Shown: positions 18,523 to 29,750, counted from the stretch's first letter. The stretch is DNA of 64,000 bases from Marinomonas spartinae (GCF_016461715.1 NZ_JAEMUI010000004.1:124001-188000); one strand, 5' to 3'. The notes: generated from the letters alone by a model not told the origin. Numbers and translations are program-made.

Positions 18523-19713
18523 ATGAAAACAACATCAGCAACACAGACAAAAGCAAAATGGGGGAAACTCATTACCCTTCGACTGGTTGGTTGGAGCGCG
18601 ATTATTTGTCTGGTGTTTTCTGTTGTCATGGCGCTGGGGGAATGCAAACTGGAGCAAGCCAAATCTCGACAAAACGCCTTTGCCAATCTCCATAAAGCCA
18701 TCGAACTCTTCTCTCCCATGCTCACCGAAAGTTTGTGGAACATGGACACACAACTTGCCAATAAGCAAATGAAAGCCCTGTCACAGTTTGATAGTGTGTC
18801 TATTGCGGTGCTTACAACAGAAGACGGTGGTGAATTGCGTTTCGGTACCAAACCGCTTGATATGGAAGACTCATCCGTATCGAAAACGCTATTCTACAAC
18901 GACGTCAAGAATCTGCCTAAATTGGGGGTATTAACGCTCTATACTGATCTAAGCCCAATATCTCAAACAGACAGCAAGCTTCTCTTGCATTATTTGGCGT
19001 TCTATCTAAGCATCAGTGTGGCCATCGCCAGTTGTCTTATCATTGTATGCCATCTACTCACAACAAAACGCATTCAACACCTCACCCGCACCTTTGACAA
19101 GATCATAGAAGAAAACATCACGCACGATTCCCCCTTTAAAAGCCAATTAAATAGTACCTCAGCCAAAGACGAATACGACGAATTGGTTTATCAAGCGTAT
19201 CGTGTGTGGAAGATTGGTCATCATGCAATGAAAGAAAATCAGGCCAATCAGACCCTTATCCAAAAAATACGCACGGATTACCAACAGCTGAAACAAAGCA
19301 CCAGTGATAAAGAAGCGGCCGAATTATCGCAACACCAAAAAGATACCCAAATGTTAAAAAGCATAATGAATGCCTTGCCTTATCGTATTGCTTGGCGCGA
19401 TCCAGATTTAATCATACGCGGTGCCAACTCCGCTTATTTAGCGGACATGGGGATTGAGGAAGAGTCCTCGATCATCGGCACAAAAGGCGAAAGTTTCATT
19501 CCAATTGAACAGCAAAAGCTATATAACGCTGATAATACGTCCGTGCTAAACACAGGCTATAAACAAATCGATATGGAAGAGCCATTTATGTTTCCAAAAG
19601 GCCATTCAGGCATTCGAATCATCAGTAAGGTTCCACTCTATAACGAACGAGGAGAGTTGATTGGTTTGTTAGAGTATTACCGTAAAAAGGGCCCGACAAA
19701 TGAACAATATTAG
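18523..19713 (+). CDS. Membrane protein with periplasmic sensor and cytoplasmic PAS domain, no output domain
   Basis: A 396-residue protein. Membrane helices lie at about 17-38 and 153-179. The periplasmic part (39-152) has the LWNMDTQLANKQM and VSIAVLTTEDGGELRFG pattern common in two-helix sensors. A helical, partly coiled-coil stretch (about 185-280) leads to a PAS domain at about 278-385 (LKSIMNALPYRIAWRDPDL, then GLLEYYRKKG). It stops there: no kinase, GGDEF, EAL or HTH part. The last 14 bp overlap the periplasmic binding protein gene. It probably acts with the downstream hybrid kinase, perhaps as an accessory sensor. I do not recognise a named family. Confidence 0.85.
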   Translation: MKTTSATQTKAKWGKLITLRLVGWSAIICLVFSVVMALGECKLEQAKSRQNAFANLHKAIELFSPMLTESLWNMDTQLANKQMKALSQFDSVSIAVLTTEDGGELRFGTKPLDMEDSSVSKTLFYNDVKNLPKLGVLTLYTDLSPISQTDSKLLLHYLAFYLSISVAIASCLIIVCHLLTTKRIQHLTRTFDKIIEENITHDSPFKSQLNSTSAKDEYDELVYQAYRVWKIGHHAMKENQANQTLIQKIRTDYQQLKQSTSDKEAAELSQHQKDTQMLKSIMNALPYRIAWRDPDLIIRGANSAYLADMGIEEESSIIGTKGESFIPIEQQKLYNADNTSVLNTGYKQIDMEEPFMFPKGHSGIRIISKVPLYNERGELIGLLEYYRKKGPTNEQY

Positions 19714-20956
19714 AGGACAGGGCATCTTTGTTCTGCTCTTCCAAAAGGCCCCCTTTTGGCTAATTATGAGTGCGTTTGTGTGTGTGATGCCTCCCGCCGT
19801 CGCGGACCCGACACTGGGCTCCAGCATGCCGTTCTCAGGGCTTAATGGCAGCATGGGACAAGAAGTCAAAACAGGCATCAGCATAGGACTGCAGCGTTAC
19901 CAAAATCAGTATCACATCCCTCTCAATATTAGCTACAAAGACGACGCCTATGAACCCAAAAAAACAGCCAAAAATATTCGCGAGATGATTGAAAAGGAGC
20001 ATATCATCGGGATGATCAATAATGTTGGCACCCCCACTGCCGTCGTGAGCGCCAAGATTGCCCTACAAGAGAAACTCCCTTTATACGCGCCTATTAGTGG
20101 TTCCGATTTTTTAAGGCCACCCGCTGAAGACCCAAGCTTTCGCTATATCATTAATTATCGCAGCAGCTATGAAGAAGAAGTCATACGTGTTTTCAATGAA
20201 TTAATGGCTGTCGCCCCGTTCTCATCACACGATTTAGTCCTTTTCTCACAAGACAACACCATTGGATACGGTGGCGCCAATTGGCTTGATCATTTATTAC
20301 AACAACACCTTCATGAGGCCAATCCACAATATCTAAAAGTCAGTTATGACCGTGATGCCACCTTGGTGGAAAATGCAGTTGCTGACTTACTGATGGTCAC
20401 ACCAACGCCAAAATATATTTTTCTTATTGCCAGTGGCAAACCCGCTGCAAAATTTGTCCGCCTAGTCCGACACTATGGCTTAGACCCCGTGTTTATCGGC
20501 ATCTCTTTTGTTGGCACAAGCACCTTTGCTAATTCACTCAAAGATGTCGATGCGCGAGTCTTCATAACTCGCGTTGTCCCGCCGTTGGAACAAACTGATT
20601 TACCGATTGTTCAAGAGTTTTTAGCAGACAAAAAAACCTTTTTAGCCACGTTGCCCAAAAACCAACAAGACACCGTTACCCCTTCGGCTCTGATGTTCGA
20701 GTCCTATATCAGCACTCGTATTCTGATTAAGGCCTTGGAAAAAGAACCTTATATCAATCAATATAACCTCATCGACGCACTAGAAAGTCTTGGGGAATTT
20801 GATTTAGGACTAGGCAGTCCGCTGCGATTAGACACAACCCATCACCAAGCTAGCCACAGCGTTTGGCTTACTTACCTAAAAAACGGGCAATATATTCCCA
20901 TTGAATTCACGGACATGGGCCAACTCTTGTCAGCAGGACCTCATCATGAAAAGTGA
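19700..20956 (+). CDS. Periplasmic binding protein of the Leu/Ile/Val-binding (Peripla_BP_6) type
   Basis: A 418-residue protein. An unusually long N-terminal region precedes the hydrophobic signal core at about 15-35, with a likely cut after AVADP. The mature domain has [35 protein letters not shown] and [11 protein letters not shown], the marks of the branched-chain amino-acid binding fold. No ABC transporter genes are near; both neighbours are sensory proteins, with 14-bp and 11-bp overlaps. It is therefore more likely the ligand receptor of a kinase (as LuxP for LuxQ or TorT for TorS) than a transport subunit. Confidence 0.88.
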   Translation: MNNIRGQGIFVLLFQKAPFWLIMSAFVCVMPPAVADPTLGSSMPFSGLNGSMGQEVKTGISIGLQRYQNQYHIPLNISYKDDAYEPKKTAKNIREMIEKEHIIGMINNVGTPTAVVSAKIALQEKLPLYAPISGSDFLRPPAEDPSFRYIINYRSSYEEEVIRVFNELMAVAPFSSHDLVLFSQDNTIGYGGANWLDHLLQQHLHEANPQYLKVSYDRDATLVENAVADLLMVTPTPKYIFLIASGKPAAKFVRLVRHYGLDPVFIGISFVGTSTFANSLKDVDARVFITRVVPPLEQTDLPIVQEFLADKKTFLATLPKNQQDTVTPSALMFESYISTRILIKALEKEPYINQYNLIDALESLGEFDLGLGSPLRLDTTHHQASHSVWLTYLKNGQYIPIEFTDMGQLLSAGPHHEK

Positions 20957-23900
20957 CTTTCTCTCGAGAAAAAGTGGTGTTAACTTTTTAGTTTGGCTGC
21001 TTGCCAGTGTTGCCCTTGTGACAACCTTATTAGCCGCTGTCGTTTTATCGAATAGTGTTAAAGAATTACGGGCAAGCCAACGAAAAATCACCACCATACA
21101 AGAGAATCTGCTCTTTGCCACAACAGAGTTACGCGAACTGTTCCCGCAGCAACAAACCGTTTTAAATAAAATGCTGGATAGTGATCAACCCTATCAAGCT
21201 CCCAACGCGACTACATTAAATCGCATTAACCGAGCGTTGGATATTTTAAATAACGTTGCAAAAGACAACCCCCAACTCGTTAATGTATTAACCAAAATTG
21301 ATGAAGTCACACAGAAAATTCAAAGCATCACCTTTGATATACAAACATGGAAAATCAAAGAAACTGCTTTTGTAGACGACTATCAACAGCTTCACTTACA
21401 GGAGCACATAGAGACTGACCTGCATAACTTAGGATTGCTATTCCGCCAGATATATGGACAAAGCCGTTTGACGGAAGCGACGTATATATACAAATACAAC
21501 CACGCGACAGGGGAAGCAAAAACGCAAGCGGCCATCGACTATATGGAACATCATAAGGAAACCTTGAGCAGCGGTTTATATATGGCTCAAGCGAGGATTG
21601 CCGAACTACGACTGGTCATCAATCAATTAATACATGATTCGAATCTGTATACGTTGGATGACATCAAAAATAATCAAATACTTCCCGCTTTGAATCACCT
21701 ATCTCAGCTCAATATGTGGCTCAAAGAGAACTACCCCATTTATTACCAGCAAACATCAAAGTTGCAGGAGGATCTTTTCAAAACGCTGTTTGGAAACAGT
21801 TACCAAGTCATCAAAAAGCGTAATATTATTATTTCCAATGGCACCAGCCTATACCTCAAACGCTATCAGGCCTTGCAATTAGAGGCCCAGCGCAAAGTGC
21901 TAACAAGTCAATATAATCAAGCGTTTCACACCTTACCCCACTACTTGGATGAAATCGGGTCTGAAGTTCAGACGCAATCGAAACTCGTCAACCACGCCGT
22001 GCAACAACGTTTAAAAGCCCTCGCAGATACCATGTTTAAAGGGGCACTATTCAGCATTGTGTTGCTGCTGATTATTTCCATTTTAATTTCCAGACGCATG
22101 TCAAAACAGTTCGCCACGCTCGCCGAAAGCGAACATCGCTTTCGATCCATGTTTGAACTGTCTCCAGACCCAGTATGGATACTCAGTGAACGTAAAGTCG
22201 TTGAATCAAACCAAGCCGCTTGCCACCAACTGAAATACGCGACAATAGATGACCTAAAAAACATGCCGATAGAAGATCTCAGCCCACAATTTCAGCACGA
22301 CGGCGCTGCGTCAAATGGCAAGCTTGAACACCTCATTAATATGGTACAAGACGAAGGCTTCCATCGCTTCGAGTGGACTTTCCAAGATAAAGAAGGCAAT
22401 ACCATCGATGCGGAAGTCATCATGGCCGCTATCGTTCTCTCCAATGCCCCTGCTGTGCTTTGTAGCTGGCACGACATCAGCCAACGAAAAGCCGCAGAAG
22501 ACATGCTTAAAGCTCACCAAGAAGAATTAGAAAGCGAAGTACAGAACCGTACCAAAGAACTAGAAGTGGCAAAAAACATAGCAGAAAAAGCTAGCCTAGC
22601 GAAGAGCGATTTTTTAGCCAATATGAGCCACGAAATACGTACCCCGATGAATGCCATTATCGGTATGTCTCACCTGGCCTTGCTCACCGATTTAAACGAC
22701 AAACAGCGTAACTATATCGAAAAAGTCAGTACCTCAGCAGAATCGCTGCTGGGGATTATTAATGACATTCTCGACTTCTCTAAAATAGAAGCCGGTAAAT
22801 TAGAAATCGAAGAAACGCCCTTTAACCTAGAGAATGTCTTCAAAGATGTGGCTAATATCTTGTCTTTGAAAGCAGAAGAAAAAGCTGTGGAGCTGCTTTT
22901 CAACATACCGCCTGAGCTGCCATCAGACTTAGTCGGGGACCCAACACGGTTACGGCAAATTTTATTAAACTTGGGGAATAATGCGATTAAGTTCACCGAA
23001 AAAGGGGAAATCATTATCGATATCGCACTGTTTAAGCAAAATAAAAACCAAGTCATTCTTCATTTCAGTGTCAAAGATACCGGAATTGGTATGACGCCAG
23101 AGCAGTGTCAACGACTGTTTCAATCCTTCTCACAAGCAGACAGTTCCACCACCCGACGATTTGGTGGAACTGGCCTTGGGTTGGCCATTTGTAAACAGCT
23201 AGTACAGTTTATGAAAGGGGATATTTGGGTTGAAAGTACCCCGAATGTGGGCAGCCAATTTCATTTCACACTCCCTTTTGACCTGGGTATGACGCTTTCA
23301 CCCGAGTATCAATTACCAAACCAACATAAAATACTCATTGTCGATGATAACGAAACGGCACGAGACATATTGCAAAACCTTGCAACCAGTTTTGGCCTAA
23401 GCTCAAGCGTGGCAAAATCAGGAAAAGAAGCGCTTACCTTGATCAAAGAAGCCCCCGAAAACGCCCCATTTACCGTGATTCTAATGGATTGGAAGATGCC
23501 AGAGATGGATGGTATTGAAGCGTGTCGTGCCTTACAAGACTACGCGGGCCCCAGCGCTCACTCGCCAAAAATTCTGATTGTTACCGCCTATGGACTGGAA
23601 GAAGCCAGAAACGCCAGTCAAGACGTCAATATCAGTGGCTACCTAACTAAACCCGTTACACCATCCACCTTGTTTGAAGCCCTACAGCAAGCGTTAGACC
23701 TAGAGCAACGTCCCATCCAGCCTCAATCCATGCACACCAGTCAACATCGCTCTTCATTAATCGGCGCGCATATCCTGCTCGTCGAAGATAACGCTTTTAA
23801 TAGTGAGATTGCCATGGAGCTACTCACTCAAAATGGCCTAACCGTTGACACGGCAAGCAATGGACAAGAAGCGATAGACAAACTCCAAAACAACGACTAT

Positions 23901-24605
23901 GACGGCATTTTGATGGACTGCCAAATGCCCGTTATGGATGGCTATACAGCCACGAGACTGATTCGACAAATGCCTGAATACCAAAACTTACCCATTATCT
24001 CCATGACAGCAAACGCGCTCACCGGCGACAAAGAAAAAGTCTTAGAATCCGGTATGAACGACCATATATCGAAACCCATTCAAGTCGATAACATGTTCTA
24101 TACACTCAGGAAATGGATTATACCAAGAGTGAAACAGAAAATGCCTAAAAATGGCGACGAAGAGCAGCCAACCACACTCAGCACAGAGCAATCAACTACT
24201 CTCAGCGAAGCGCCAGCCAACAAGCAAACACAGCCAAGCACAGAGGAAAAACCCGACCTCCACGATTTAGAGGGCATTGATCTAAATGTCGCGCTTAGCA
24301 TCACACAAAATGATGAGGCCTTCCTATGGCGTCTACTATTTCGCTTCCAGGACAGACAGCAGAATTTTGTCGATCAATTCCATCAGGCGATCCATTCCGA
24401 TGATCCAGAAGAAGCCCCTCGTCTGGCCCATACCCTCAAGGGTAATGCAGGAAACATCGGTATGACAGAGCTCATGCATCGCGCCGCCGAGTTGGAAAAA
24501 GCTATTAAAGCAGGAGATTACAGCACTGCGTTAAGCGCACTGGATGACGAGTTGCAACGCATTATCAAAGCCATTGTGCGGCAAAAAAATCGCACTTCCT
24601 CTTAG
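20946..24605 (+). CDS. Hybrid sensor histidine kinase (PAS, HisKA, HATPase, two receivers, HPt)
   Basis: A 1219-residue protein; the start at 20946 overlaps the upstream gene by 11 bp. Membrane helices at about 13-34 and 363-383 enclose a roughly 330-residue helical periplasmic domain. A PAS domain at about 395-515 and a coiled coil lead to HisKA with His562 in SHEIRTPMN. The ATPase has N-box LGNNAIKF near 676-683, DTGIGM at 711 and GGTGLGLAI at 740. Receiver 1 has phospho-Asp848, receiver 2 Asp991, and the HPt has His1162 in AHTLKG. All relay residues are intact. No DNA-binding response regulator is encoded next to it, so the final partner is elsewhere. Confidence 0.94.
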   Translation: MKSDFLSRKSGVNFLVWLLASVALVTTLLAAVVLSNSVKELRASQRKITTIQENLLFATTELRELFPQQQTVLNKMLDSDQPYQAPNATTLNRINRALDILNNVAKDNPQLVNVLTKIDEVTQKIQSITFDIQTWKIKETAFVDDYQQLHLQEHIETDLHNLGLLFRQIYGQSRLTEATYIYKYNHATGEAKTQAAIDYMEHHKETLSSGLYMAQARIAELRLVINQLIHDSNLYTLDDIKNNQILPALNHLSQLNMWLKENYPIYYQQTSKLQEDLFKTLFGNSYQVIKKRNIIISNGTSLYLKRYQALQLEAQRKVLTSQYNQAFHTLPHYLDEIGSEVQTQSKLVNHAVQQRLKALADTMFKGALFSIVLLLIISILISRRMSKQFATLAESEHRFRSMFELSPDPVWILSERKVVESNQAACHQLKYATIDDLKNMPIEDLSPQFQHDGAASNGKLEHLINMVQDEGFHRFEWTFQDKEGNTIDAEVIMAAIVLSNAPAVLCSWHDISQRKAAEDMLKAHQEELESEVQNRTKELEVAKNIAEKASLAKSDFLANMSHEIRTPMNAIIGMSHLALLTDLNDKQRNYIEKVSTSAESLLGIINDILDFSKIEAGKLEIEETPFNLENVFKDVANILSLKAEEKAVELLFNIPPELPSDLVGDPTRLRQILLNLGNNAIKFTEKGEIIIDIALFKQNKNQVILHFSVKDTGIGMTPEQCQRLFQSFSQADSSTTRRFGGTGLGLAICKQLVQFMKGDIWVESTPNVGSQFHFTLPFDLGMTLSPEYQLPNQHKILIVDDNETARDILQNLATSFGLSSSVAKSGKEALTLIKEAPENAPFTVILMDWKMPEMDGIEACRALQDYAGPSAHSPKILIVTAYGLEEARNASQDVNISGYLTKPVTPSTLFEALQQALDLEQRPIQPQSMHTSQHRSSLIGAHILLVEDNAFNSEIAMELLTQNGLTVDTASNGQEAIDKLQNNDYDGILMDCQMPVMDGYTATRLIRQMPEYQNLPIISMTANALTGDKEKVLESGMNDHISKPIQVDNMFYTLRKWIIPRVKQKMPKNGDEEQPTTLSTEQSTTLSEAPANKQTQPSTEEKPDLHDLEGIDLNVALSITQNDEAFLWRLLFRFQDRQQNFVDQFHQAIHSDDPEEAPRLAHTLKGNAGNIGMTELMHRAAELEKAIKAGDYSTALSALDDELQRIIKAIVRQKNRTSS

Positions 24606-24804
24606 CGCCCCTTCCTTTAGCAAGACAAGGAGGCGAACAAGAATGCAAAAGACACCATCACAAGATGGATGACAAAACACATCACCCACCAATAGTTTTT
24701 CCTAATCAAAGATCTAAAAAATAACAATTTTAATAATTTGAATAAGTCTCCTATTATAAACCCCGTTGGTAACACAAAAACGATTTAACTAGGAGCAATA
24801 CAAA
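24606..24804. promoter_or_regulatory. Promoter region of ahpC
   Basis: AT-rich region with a possible weak promoter: TTTAAT at 24729-24734, 17 bp, TATTAT at 24752-24757. A weak -35 would suit an activator such as OxyR. ATAG-containing half-sites are present near 24692 but do not fit the full OxyR consensus, so OxyR control is only inferred from the genes. Confidence 0.35.
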
Positions 24805-25362
24805 ATGATCAATACTCAAATCAAACCATTCAATGCAACTGCTTTCAAAAATGGCGAATTCGTAGAAATTTCTGAAAAAGACGTACTAGGCAAATGGGCT
24901 GTATTCTTCTTCTACCCAGCTGACTTTACTTTTGTTTGCCCAACAGAACTTGGCGATGTTGCTGATAACTATGCAGAACTTCAAGCTCGTGGCGTAGAAG
25001 TATTCTCTGTCTCTACAGACACTCACTTCACTCACAAAGCGTGGCACGACAGCTCTGACACCATCGGCAAAATCCAGTACTACATGGTTGGTGACCAAAC
25101 AGGCAACATCACAAACAACTTTGGTGTGATGCGTGAAGGACAAGGTCTTGCTGACCGTGCAACCTTCCTGATCGATCCTGAAGGTACGATCCAAGCAATG
25201 GAAATCACTGCTGAAGGTATCGGCCGTGATGCACAAGACCTACTTCGCAAAGTAAAAGCGGCTCAATATGTTGCCGCTCACCCAGGTGAAGTATGTCCAG
25301 CGAAATGGAAAGAAGGTGAAGAAACTCTTGCTCCTTCTTTGGATCTAGTTGGCAAAATCTAA
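24805..25362 (+). CDS. ahpC: Alkyl hydroperoxide reductase peroxiredoxin subunit
   Basis: A 185-residue typical 2-Cys peroxiredoxin with AGGAGC before the start. The peroxidatic Cys45 lies in [11 protein letters not shown] and the resolving Cys164 in [10 protein letters not shown]. It reduces peroxides in the cytoplasm and is recycled by AhpF, encoded downstream. Codon use looks biased toward preferred codons, as for a highly expressed gene. Confidence 0.97.
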   Translation: MINTQIKPFNATAFKNGEFVEISEKDVLGKWAVFFFYPADFTFVCPTELGDVADNYAELQARGVEVFSVSTDTHFTHKAWHDSSDTIGKIQYYMVGDQTGNITNNFGVMREGQGLADRATFLIDPEGTIQAMEITAEGIGRDAQDLLRKVKAAQYVAAHPGEVCPAKWKEGEETLAPSLDLVGKI

Positions 25363-25375
25363 GCTAACTGGATTC

Positions 25376-25413
25376 AGACTGCTCCTTCGAGTCCCCTCTG
25401 GGAGGGGCAGTCT
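25376..25413 (+). promoter_or_regulatory. Hairpin between ahpC and ahpF
   Basis: AGACTG (25376-25381) pairs with CAGTCT (25408-25413), and inside it CCCCTC (25393-25398) pairs with GAGGGG (25402-25407). No T-run follows. It probably limits read-through or stabilises the abundant ahpC message. Confidence 0.6.
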
Positions 25414-25509
25414 CCTCTTACTTCGCTTAGAGCATCAAGCGAACAGCGTACTTTCAGTATTACCTAGTACTACACAGTAAAACACTCAGAATAGACGGAT
25501 TACTAAATC

Positions 25510-27054
25510 ATGTTAGATTCAAATCTTAAGCAACAACTGGACACTTATCTTCAGAACATTATTAATCCTATTGAGATTACTGTGTCCATCAATGGCTCTA
25601 AAAAAGCTGAAGAATTATTAAATTTAGCTCGTGAAATCAGCGAGTTAAACGACAAAATCGACCTAATCGTCGACGAAAATCCACAAGGTCGTGCGCCACA
25701 AATGGCCATTGCCCCTAAAGGCGAAACACCACGGGTACGCTTTGCAGGCATCCCAATGGGGCACGAGTTCACGTCTCTTGTCTTAGCATTGTTACAAGCT
25801 GGCGGCCATCCTTCTAAAGCGGATAAAACGCTTCTTGAGCAAGCGAAAGGTTTAACCAGTCAACTGAATTTCGAAATCTATATTTCATTGACTTGTCAAA
25901 ACTGTCCTGAAGTCGTGCAAGCCATGAACTTAATGGCAGTGTTAAACCCGAACATCACGACCACTATGATCGACGGCGCCCTGTTCCAAGACGAAGTCAA
26001 CGAACGCGAAATCATGGCCGTACCATCGGTTTACCTAAACGGTGAATTATTTGGCCAAGGCCGTATGTCATTAGCCGAAATATTGAATAAAGTAGATACA
26101 GGTGCCAGTGAGAAGCAAGCCGCCGCGTTGGCTGAAAAAGCCCCCTACGACATGCTAGTGGTTGGTGGTGGCCCTGCTGGAGCATCCGCTGCCATTTACT
26201 CTGCTCGTAAAGGTATTCGTACTGGCGTAGTGGCAGAACGCTTTGGTGGGCAAGTGGGTGACACCATGGCCATCGAAAACTTTATTTCGGTCAAAGAAAC
26301 CGAAGGACCAAAACTTGTCGCCAACTTAGAGCAACACGTTCTTGATTACGATGTGGATTTGATCAAAACGCAAAAAGCGGTTCGCATTGAGAAGAAAGAC
26401 TTTATTGAAGTAGAACTCGAAAACGGTGCGGTACTCAAGAGTAAAACCATCGTACTCGCAACCGGTGCTCGCTGGCGTGAAATGAACGTACCAGGTGAAC
26501 AAGAATACCGCAATAAAGGCGTCGCCTACTGCCCACACTGTGACGGCCCATTGTTCAAAGGCAAAAATACCGCCGTTATCGGTGGGGGTAACTCTGGTAT
26601 CGAAGCAGCCATTGACCTAGCGGGTATCACCAAACACGTTACCGTTTTGGAATTTAGCGACACCTTACGCGCCGACGATGTCTTGGTGAAAAAAGCAGAA
26701 TCCCTGCCAAACGTTACCATCATCAAAAATGCCATGACCACCGAAGTACTTGGCGATGGTCAACGGGTTATCGGCTTGAAATACACCGACCGCCGTACTG
26801 ATGAATCTCATCTGGTAGATGTTGCAGGCATCTTTGTACAAATCGGCTTGGTACCGAATAGCGAGTTCCTAAGAGACACGTTAGAACTGACCAACCGAGG
26901 AGAAATTGTTGTCAACGCGCATGGTGAAACCTCTATGCCTGGCGTGTTTGCAGCGGGTGATGTAACCACTGCGCCATACAAACAGATCATCATTTCAATG
27001 GGATCTGGTGCCACAGCGGCCCTTGGCGCGTTTGATTACTTAATCCGTAATTAA
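25510..27054 (+). CDS. ahpF: Alkyl hydroperoxide reductase flavoprotein subunit F
   Basis: A 514-residue enzyme that passes electrons from NADH to AhpC. The N-terminal tandem thioredoxin-like domain (1-200) holds the CxxC pair Cys129/Cys132 in TCQNCPE. The thioredoxin-reductase-like part has FAD motif [12 protein letters not shown] near 217, Cys341/Cys344 in [10 protein letters not shown], the NAD motif [12 protein letters not shown] and the C-terminal FAD block [15 protein letters not shown]. Length and all redox centres are normal. Confidence 0.97.
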   Translation: MLDSNLKQQLDTYLQNIINPIEITVSINGSKKAEELLNLAREISELNDKIDLIVDENPQGRAPQMAIAPKGETPRVRFAGIPMGHEFTSLVLALLQAGGHPSKADKTLLEQAKGLTSQLNFEIYISLTCQNCPEVVQAMNLMAVLNPNITTTMIDGALFQDEVNEREIMAVPSVYLNGELFGQGRMSLAEILNKVDTGASEKQAAALAEKAPYDMLVVGGGPAGASAAIYSARKGIRTGVVAERFGGQVGDTMAIENFISVKETEGPKLVANLEQHVLDYDVDLIKTQKAVRIEKKDFIEVELENGAVLKSKTIVLATGARWREMNVPGEQEYRNKGVAYCPHCDGPLFKGKNTAVIGGGNSGIEAAIDLAGITKHVTVLEFSDTLRADDVLVKKAESLPNVTIIKNAMTTEVLGDGQRVIGLKYTDRRTDESHLVDVAGIFVQIGLVPNSEFLRDTLELTNRGEIVVNAHGETSMPGVFAAGDVTTAPYKQIIISMGSGATAALGAFDYLIRN

Positions 27055-27206
27055 CCTTAGAAATGAAACATGGGACGAAGACTAAGCGACTCGATTCATT
27101 CAGTTGACTTAGTTTAGTCCGCCAGTTTTACCTCTTGCCATCCTAGAAAGGGGTAAAAACGCAACCAGCACCAATCCCCTCCCGGATGCTGTTTTGTTGC
27201 ATTTTT

Positions 27207-27240
27207 AATCGGCCTTGTGAAAGCAAGACCGATTTTTTTT
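27207..27240 (+). terminator. Rho-independent terminator of ahpF
   Basis: AATCGGCCTTG (27207-27217) pairs with CAAGACCGATT (27224-27234) with one mismatch and is followed by a T-run. Confidence 0.88.
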
Positions 27241-27268
27241 ATGTGATATCACCATCTCTTATGAAGTT

Positions 27269-28606
27269 TTAAGACGATCGCCGTTGGTCTAACAGAGACT
27301 TTAATGCCTGTAACCCGACTATCAGATGCTGATCTTCTGAAATGGCCATAAGAGAAAGACGCACCGCCGGAATAGGCTGATCATCATAATGGAAAAAATG
27401 GCCTTCACTAACCGTCATGCCACGTTCTTTTGCAGTAGCGGTAAACTCGTCAGCCTCCCAACCATCTGGCAACATTAGCCAGATATGGTAACTCGCATCT
27501 TGGGAAGATAATGTCTCACCCTGCAAGATGGATTTCGCTAATTGTTGCCTATGCGCTGCAATCTTTTTTTGTCTTTCCGCTAATTCGAATGCGGAACCGG
27601 ACTGTATTAAGCGACTGGCAACTTCAAAGCTAATCGGGGAAATATGCCAAATCATAGTGCGGATATACGACGCTAATCGATTTAACTGGCTCTGCGGTGC
27701 CTTCACAAATCCACAGCGTAAACCTGGACTGATCGCCTTAGACAGGCTGGTGATATAAAAGCTCTTCTCTGGCACAAAATTACTAATAGGAGCCATGACA
27801 TCGGCGTTTAGAAAACAATATAAATCGTCCTCTAATAACCAAACTGAGTGTTTTTGAATCACACTCGCAATGTCTTTACGGCGCTCAATTGGCATCGTAC
27901 TGGCTGTCGGATTTTGATGGGAAGGAACGACAATCACCAGACTTGGTTTATCACTAAGACAAATTTCATGCAAACGGTTTGGGAGCATCCCAAATTCATC
28001 CATCTCAACGCCTATCGGTTTTCTGCCCAGCGCTTGAATAATCGACAGTATTCCCGGATAGGTCAGTTCCTCTACCGCAACATAATCCCCCGGCTTAGAG
28101 TAAAGTTCGATAAGCGTCGAGAGAGCATGTTGAGCGCCATTTGTCAGCAATACCTGCTCTGGCGATCTCACTTGTAGACCATAATGCTGCATCCATTTCA
28201 TGCCACTTTCTTTATGTGCCAAACTGCCAGTGTCTTCAATATAACCGAATAAAGAAGGAGTAAATGGCTCACTGGCACATTGTCCGAATTGACGATAAAG
28301 CGCATCAAGATGACGGCTAAAACACGGCTGAAGAATCGAAAAATTCCATTCATTTTCTGCCTGACCCGAATGAATGGCCTGTTTTAGATAGGAGGTATTT
28401 TTAACAAAGCTTCCCCGCCCAACAAAGGATTCTATATGACCTTGTTCCGCTAACAGCTTGTAAGCTTTCGCAATCGTCACCGCCGTTGTCTCATACTCAG
28501 AGGCTAACGCTCTGTGGGTAGGTAGCTTAGAACCTTCCTCGTAATGACCTATCTCAATCAACTTTTCAATCTCACGAGCAATCTCGCGATATTTCGATTC
28601 CGACAC
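27269..28606 (-). CDS. MocR-type regulator (GntR HTH fused to aminotransferase fold)
   Basis: A 445-residue PLP-dependent regulator. The GntR HTH spans about 5-70 (GSKLPTHRALASEYETTAVTIAKAYKLL in parts). The fold-type I aminotransferase domain follows with LLTNGAQHALSTLIELY, VPSHQNPTASTMP and the PLP lysine Lys290 in YITSLSKAISPG. Such proteins sense amino acids or vitamin B6 and usually control a divergent gene, here the dehydrogenase at 28767. PdxR or GabR themselves are not implied, since neither pdxST nor gabTD is near. Confidence 0.92.
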   Translation of the reverse strand: MSESKYREIAREIEKLIEIGHYEEGSKLPTHRALASEYETTAVTIAKAYKLLAEQGHIESFVGRGSFVKNTSYLKQAIHSGQAENEWNFSILQPCFSRHLDALYRQFGQCASEPFTPSLFGYIEDTGSLAHKESGMKWMQHYGLQVRSPEQVLLTNGAQHALSTLIELYSKPGDYVAVEELTYPGILSIIQALGRKPIGVEMDEFGMLPNRLHEICLSDKPSLVIVVPSHQNPTASTMPIERRKDIASVIQKHSVWLLEDDLYCFLNADVMAPISNFVPEKSFYITSLSKAISPGLRCGFVKAPQSQLNRLASYIRTMIWHISPISFEVASRLIQSGSAFELAERQKKIAAHRQQLAKSILQGETLSSQDASYHIWLMLPDGWEADEFTATAKERGMTVSEGHFFHYDDQPIPAVRLSLMAISEDQHLIVGLQALKSLLDQRRSS

Positions 28607-28650
28607 CTAGCAACCCTTTTTTGAACGTTTCTAGGAGTGTAATGCAAGGC

Positions 28651-28703
28651 CTTTATAATTACCATCGAGATATATGCGTCAATGTTAATCAAACTTTATA
28701 ATT
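28651..28703. promoter_or_regulatory. Paired direct repeats in the mocR/dehydrogenase divergent promoter
   Basis: CTTTATAATT occurs exactly at 28651-28660 and again at 28694-28703, 43 bp apart (about four helical turns). Each copy is followed by nnCAT. Spaced direct repeats are the known binding pattern of MocR dimers such as GabR, so this is the likely regulator site. Confidence 0.6.
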
Positions 28704-28731
28704 GACATATGTCATTTAGATAAAATATGAT
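28702..28731 (+). promoter_or_regulatory. Promoter of the dehydrogenase gene with a palindrome over -35
   Basis: TTGACA (28702-28707), 18 bp, TATGAT (28726-28731) is a good sigma-70 promoter 36 bp before the start codon. The perfect palindrome TGACATATGTCA (28703-28714) covers the -35 element. Confidence 0.65.
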
Positions 28732-28766
28732 CAAGCCACTCACTCAAAAACAAAAAGGATGCAATC

Positions 28767-29654
28767 ATGGATCAGTTAACCATCACCTTTCTTGGTCTAG
28801 GCGTTATGGGTTACCCAATGGCAGGTCATTTAGCAAAAGCAGGACACGCCGTCACTGTCTATAACCGCTCAGCGGCGAAAGCGCAAAAATGGGTAAATGA
28901 GTATTCAGGCAGCGCAGCAGACACTCCAGCTCAAGCCGCAAAAAACGCCGATATTGTGTGCGTTTGTGTCGGCAACGATGACGATGTGCGTAGCGTGGTG
29001 TACGGAGAAGACGGTGCCTTAGCTGGCATGAAACAGGATGCGATTTTGATCGATCACACCACCACCTCGGCCTTATTAGCCGAAGAGCTCAACCTCGCAT
29101 GCCAAACTCATGGCCTCCACTTTATCGATGCCCCGGTATCTGGCGGCCAAGCGGGGGCCGAAAATGGCCAATTAACCATTATGTGTGGTGGCGATCAGCA
29201 AACCTTTGACAGAGCCAGCACCGCGATGAATGCCTATGCAAAACAAATACAACTTATGGGGGTTGCAGGTCAAGGACAACGCTGCAAAATGGTCAATCAG
29301 ATTTGCATTGCAGGTGTCCTTCAAGGTCTAAGCGAAGCGCTCATGCTCGCCGAAGCCTCCAATCTAGACATCCCTCAAGTCGTCAACACCTTACAACATG
29401 GTGCAGCAGGCTCATGGCAAATGGCCAACCGCTTAGAAACCATGGCAAAAGATGAATTTGATTTTGGTTTCGCGATTGATTGGATGCGTAAAGACTTAGG
29501 GATAGCCCTTGATGAAGCCAAGCAACACTCGCTTGATCTAACAATGACCCATGAAGTAGATCAACACTATGCCAAACTTCAGCAACAAGGCCTTGGCCGT
29601 ATGGATACATCGGTTCTAGTCAAAGCCATTAAGCAGAGTTCGCAGGCAGAATAG
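28767..29654 (+). CDS. 3-hydroxyisobutyrate dehydrogenase-like NAD(P)-dependent oxidoreductase
   Basis: A 295-residue beta-hydroxyacid dehydrogenase. The Rossmann motif FLGLGVMGYPMAGHLAKAGH is near the N-terminus. The substrate-binding DAPVSGGQAGAENG block is at 121-134, and the catalytic Lys174 with Asn177 is in CKMVNQ. These agree with the HIBADH, tartronate-semialdehyde reductase and glyoxylate reductase group; which substrate is used cannot be told. The divergent MocR regulator probably controls it in response to an amino-acid-like molecule. Confidence 0.9.
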   Translation: MDQLTITFLGLGVMGYPMAGHLAKAGHAVTVYNRSAAKAQKWVNEYSGSAADTPAQAAKNADIVCVCVGNDDDVRSVVYGEDGALAGMKQDAILIDHTTTSALLAEELNLACQTHGLHFIDAPVSGGQAGAENGQLTIMCGGDQQTFDRASTAMNAYAKQIQLMGVAGQGQRCKMVNQICIAGVLQGLSEALMLAEASNLDIPQVVNTLQHGAAGSWQMANRLETMAKDEFDFGFAIDWMRKDLGIALDEAKQHSLDLTMTHEVDQHYAKLQQQGLGRMDTSVLVKAIKQSSQAE

Positions 29655-29718
29655 AGAACCAAATCATGGCTTGGGCACTTTCAACGCACTTAACATGTCT
29701 TCTAACCAGCTCTAGTGA

Positions 29719-29750
29719 GACCTCCGATATTAAACGTGAGGTCATTTTTA
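29719..29750 (+). terminator. Possible weak terminator after the dehydrogenase
   Basis: GACCTC (29719-29724) pairs with GAGGTC (29738-29743) and is followed by ATTTTTA. The stem is short. Confidence 0.45.

Noticed and set aside
19700..20956. Amino-acid ABC transporter binding subunit
   Set aside because: No permease or ATPase genes are linked; both neighbours are sensory proteins that overlap it.
24680..24804. Full OxyR binding site before ahpC
   Set aside because: ATAG-like pieces occur, but the four spaced half-sites of the OxyR consensus are not matched.
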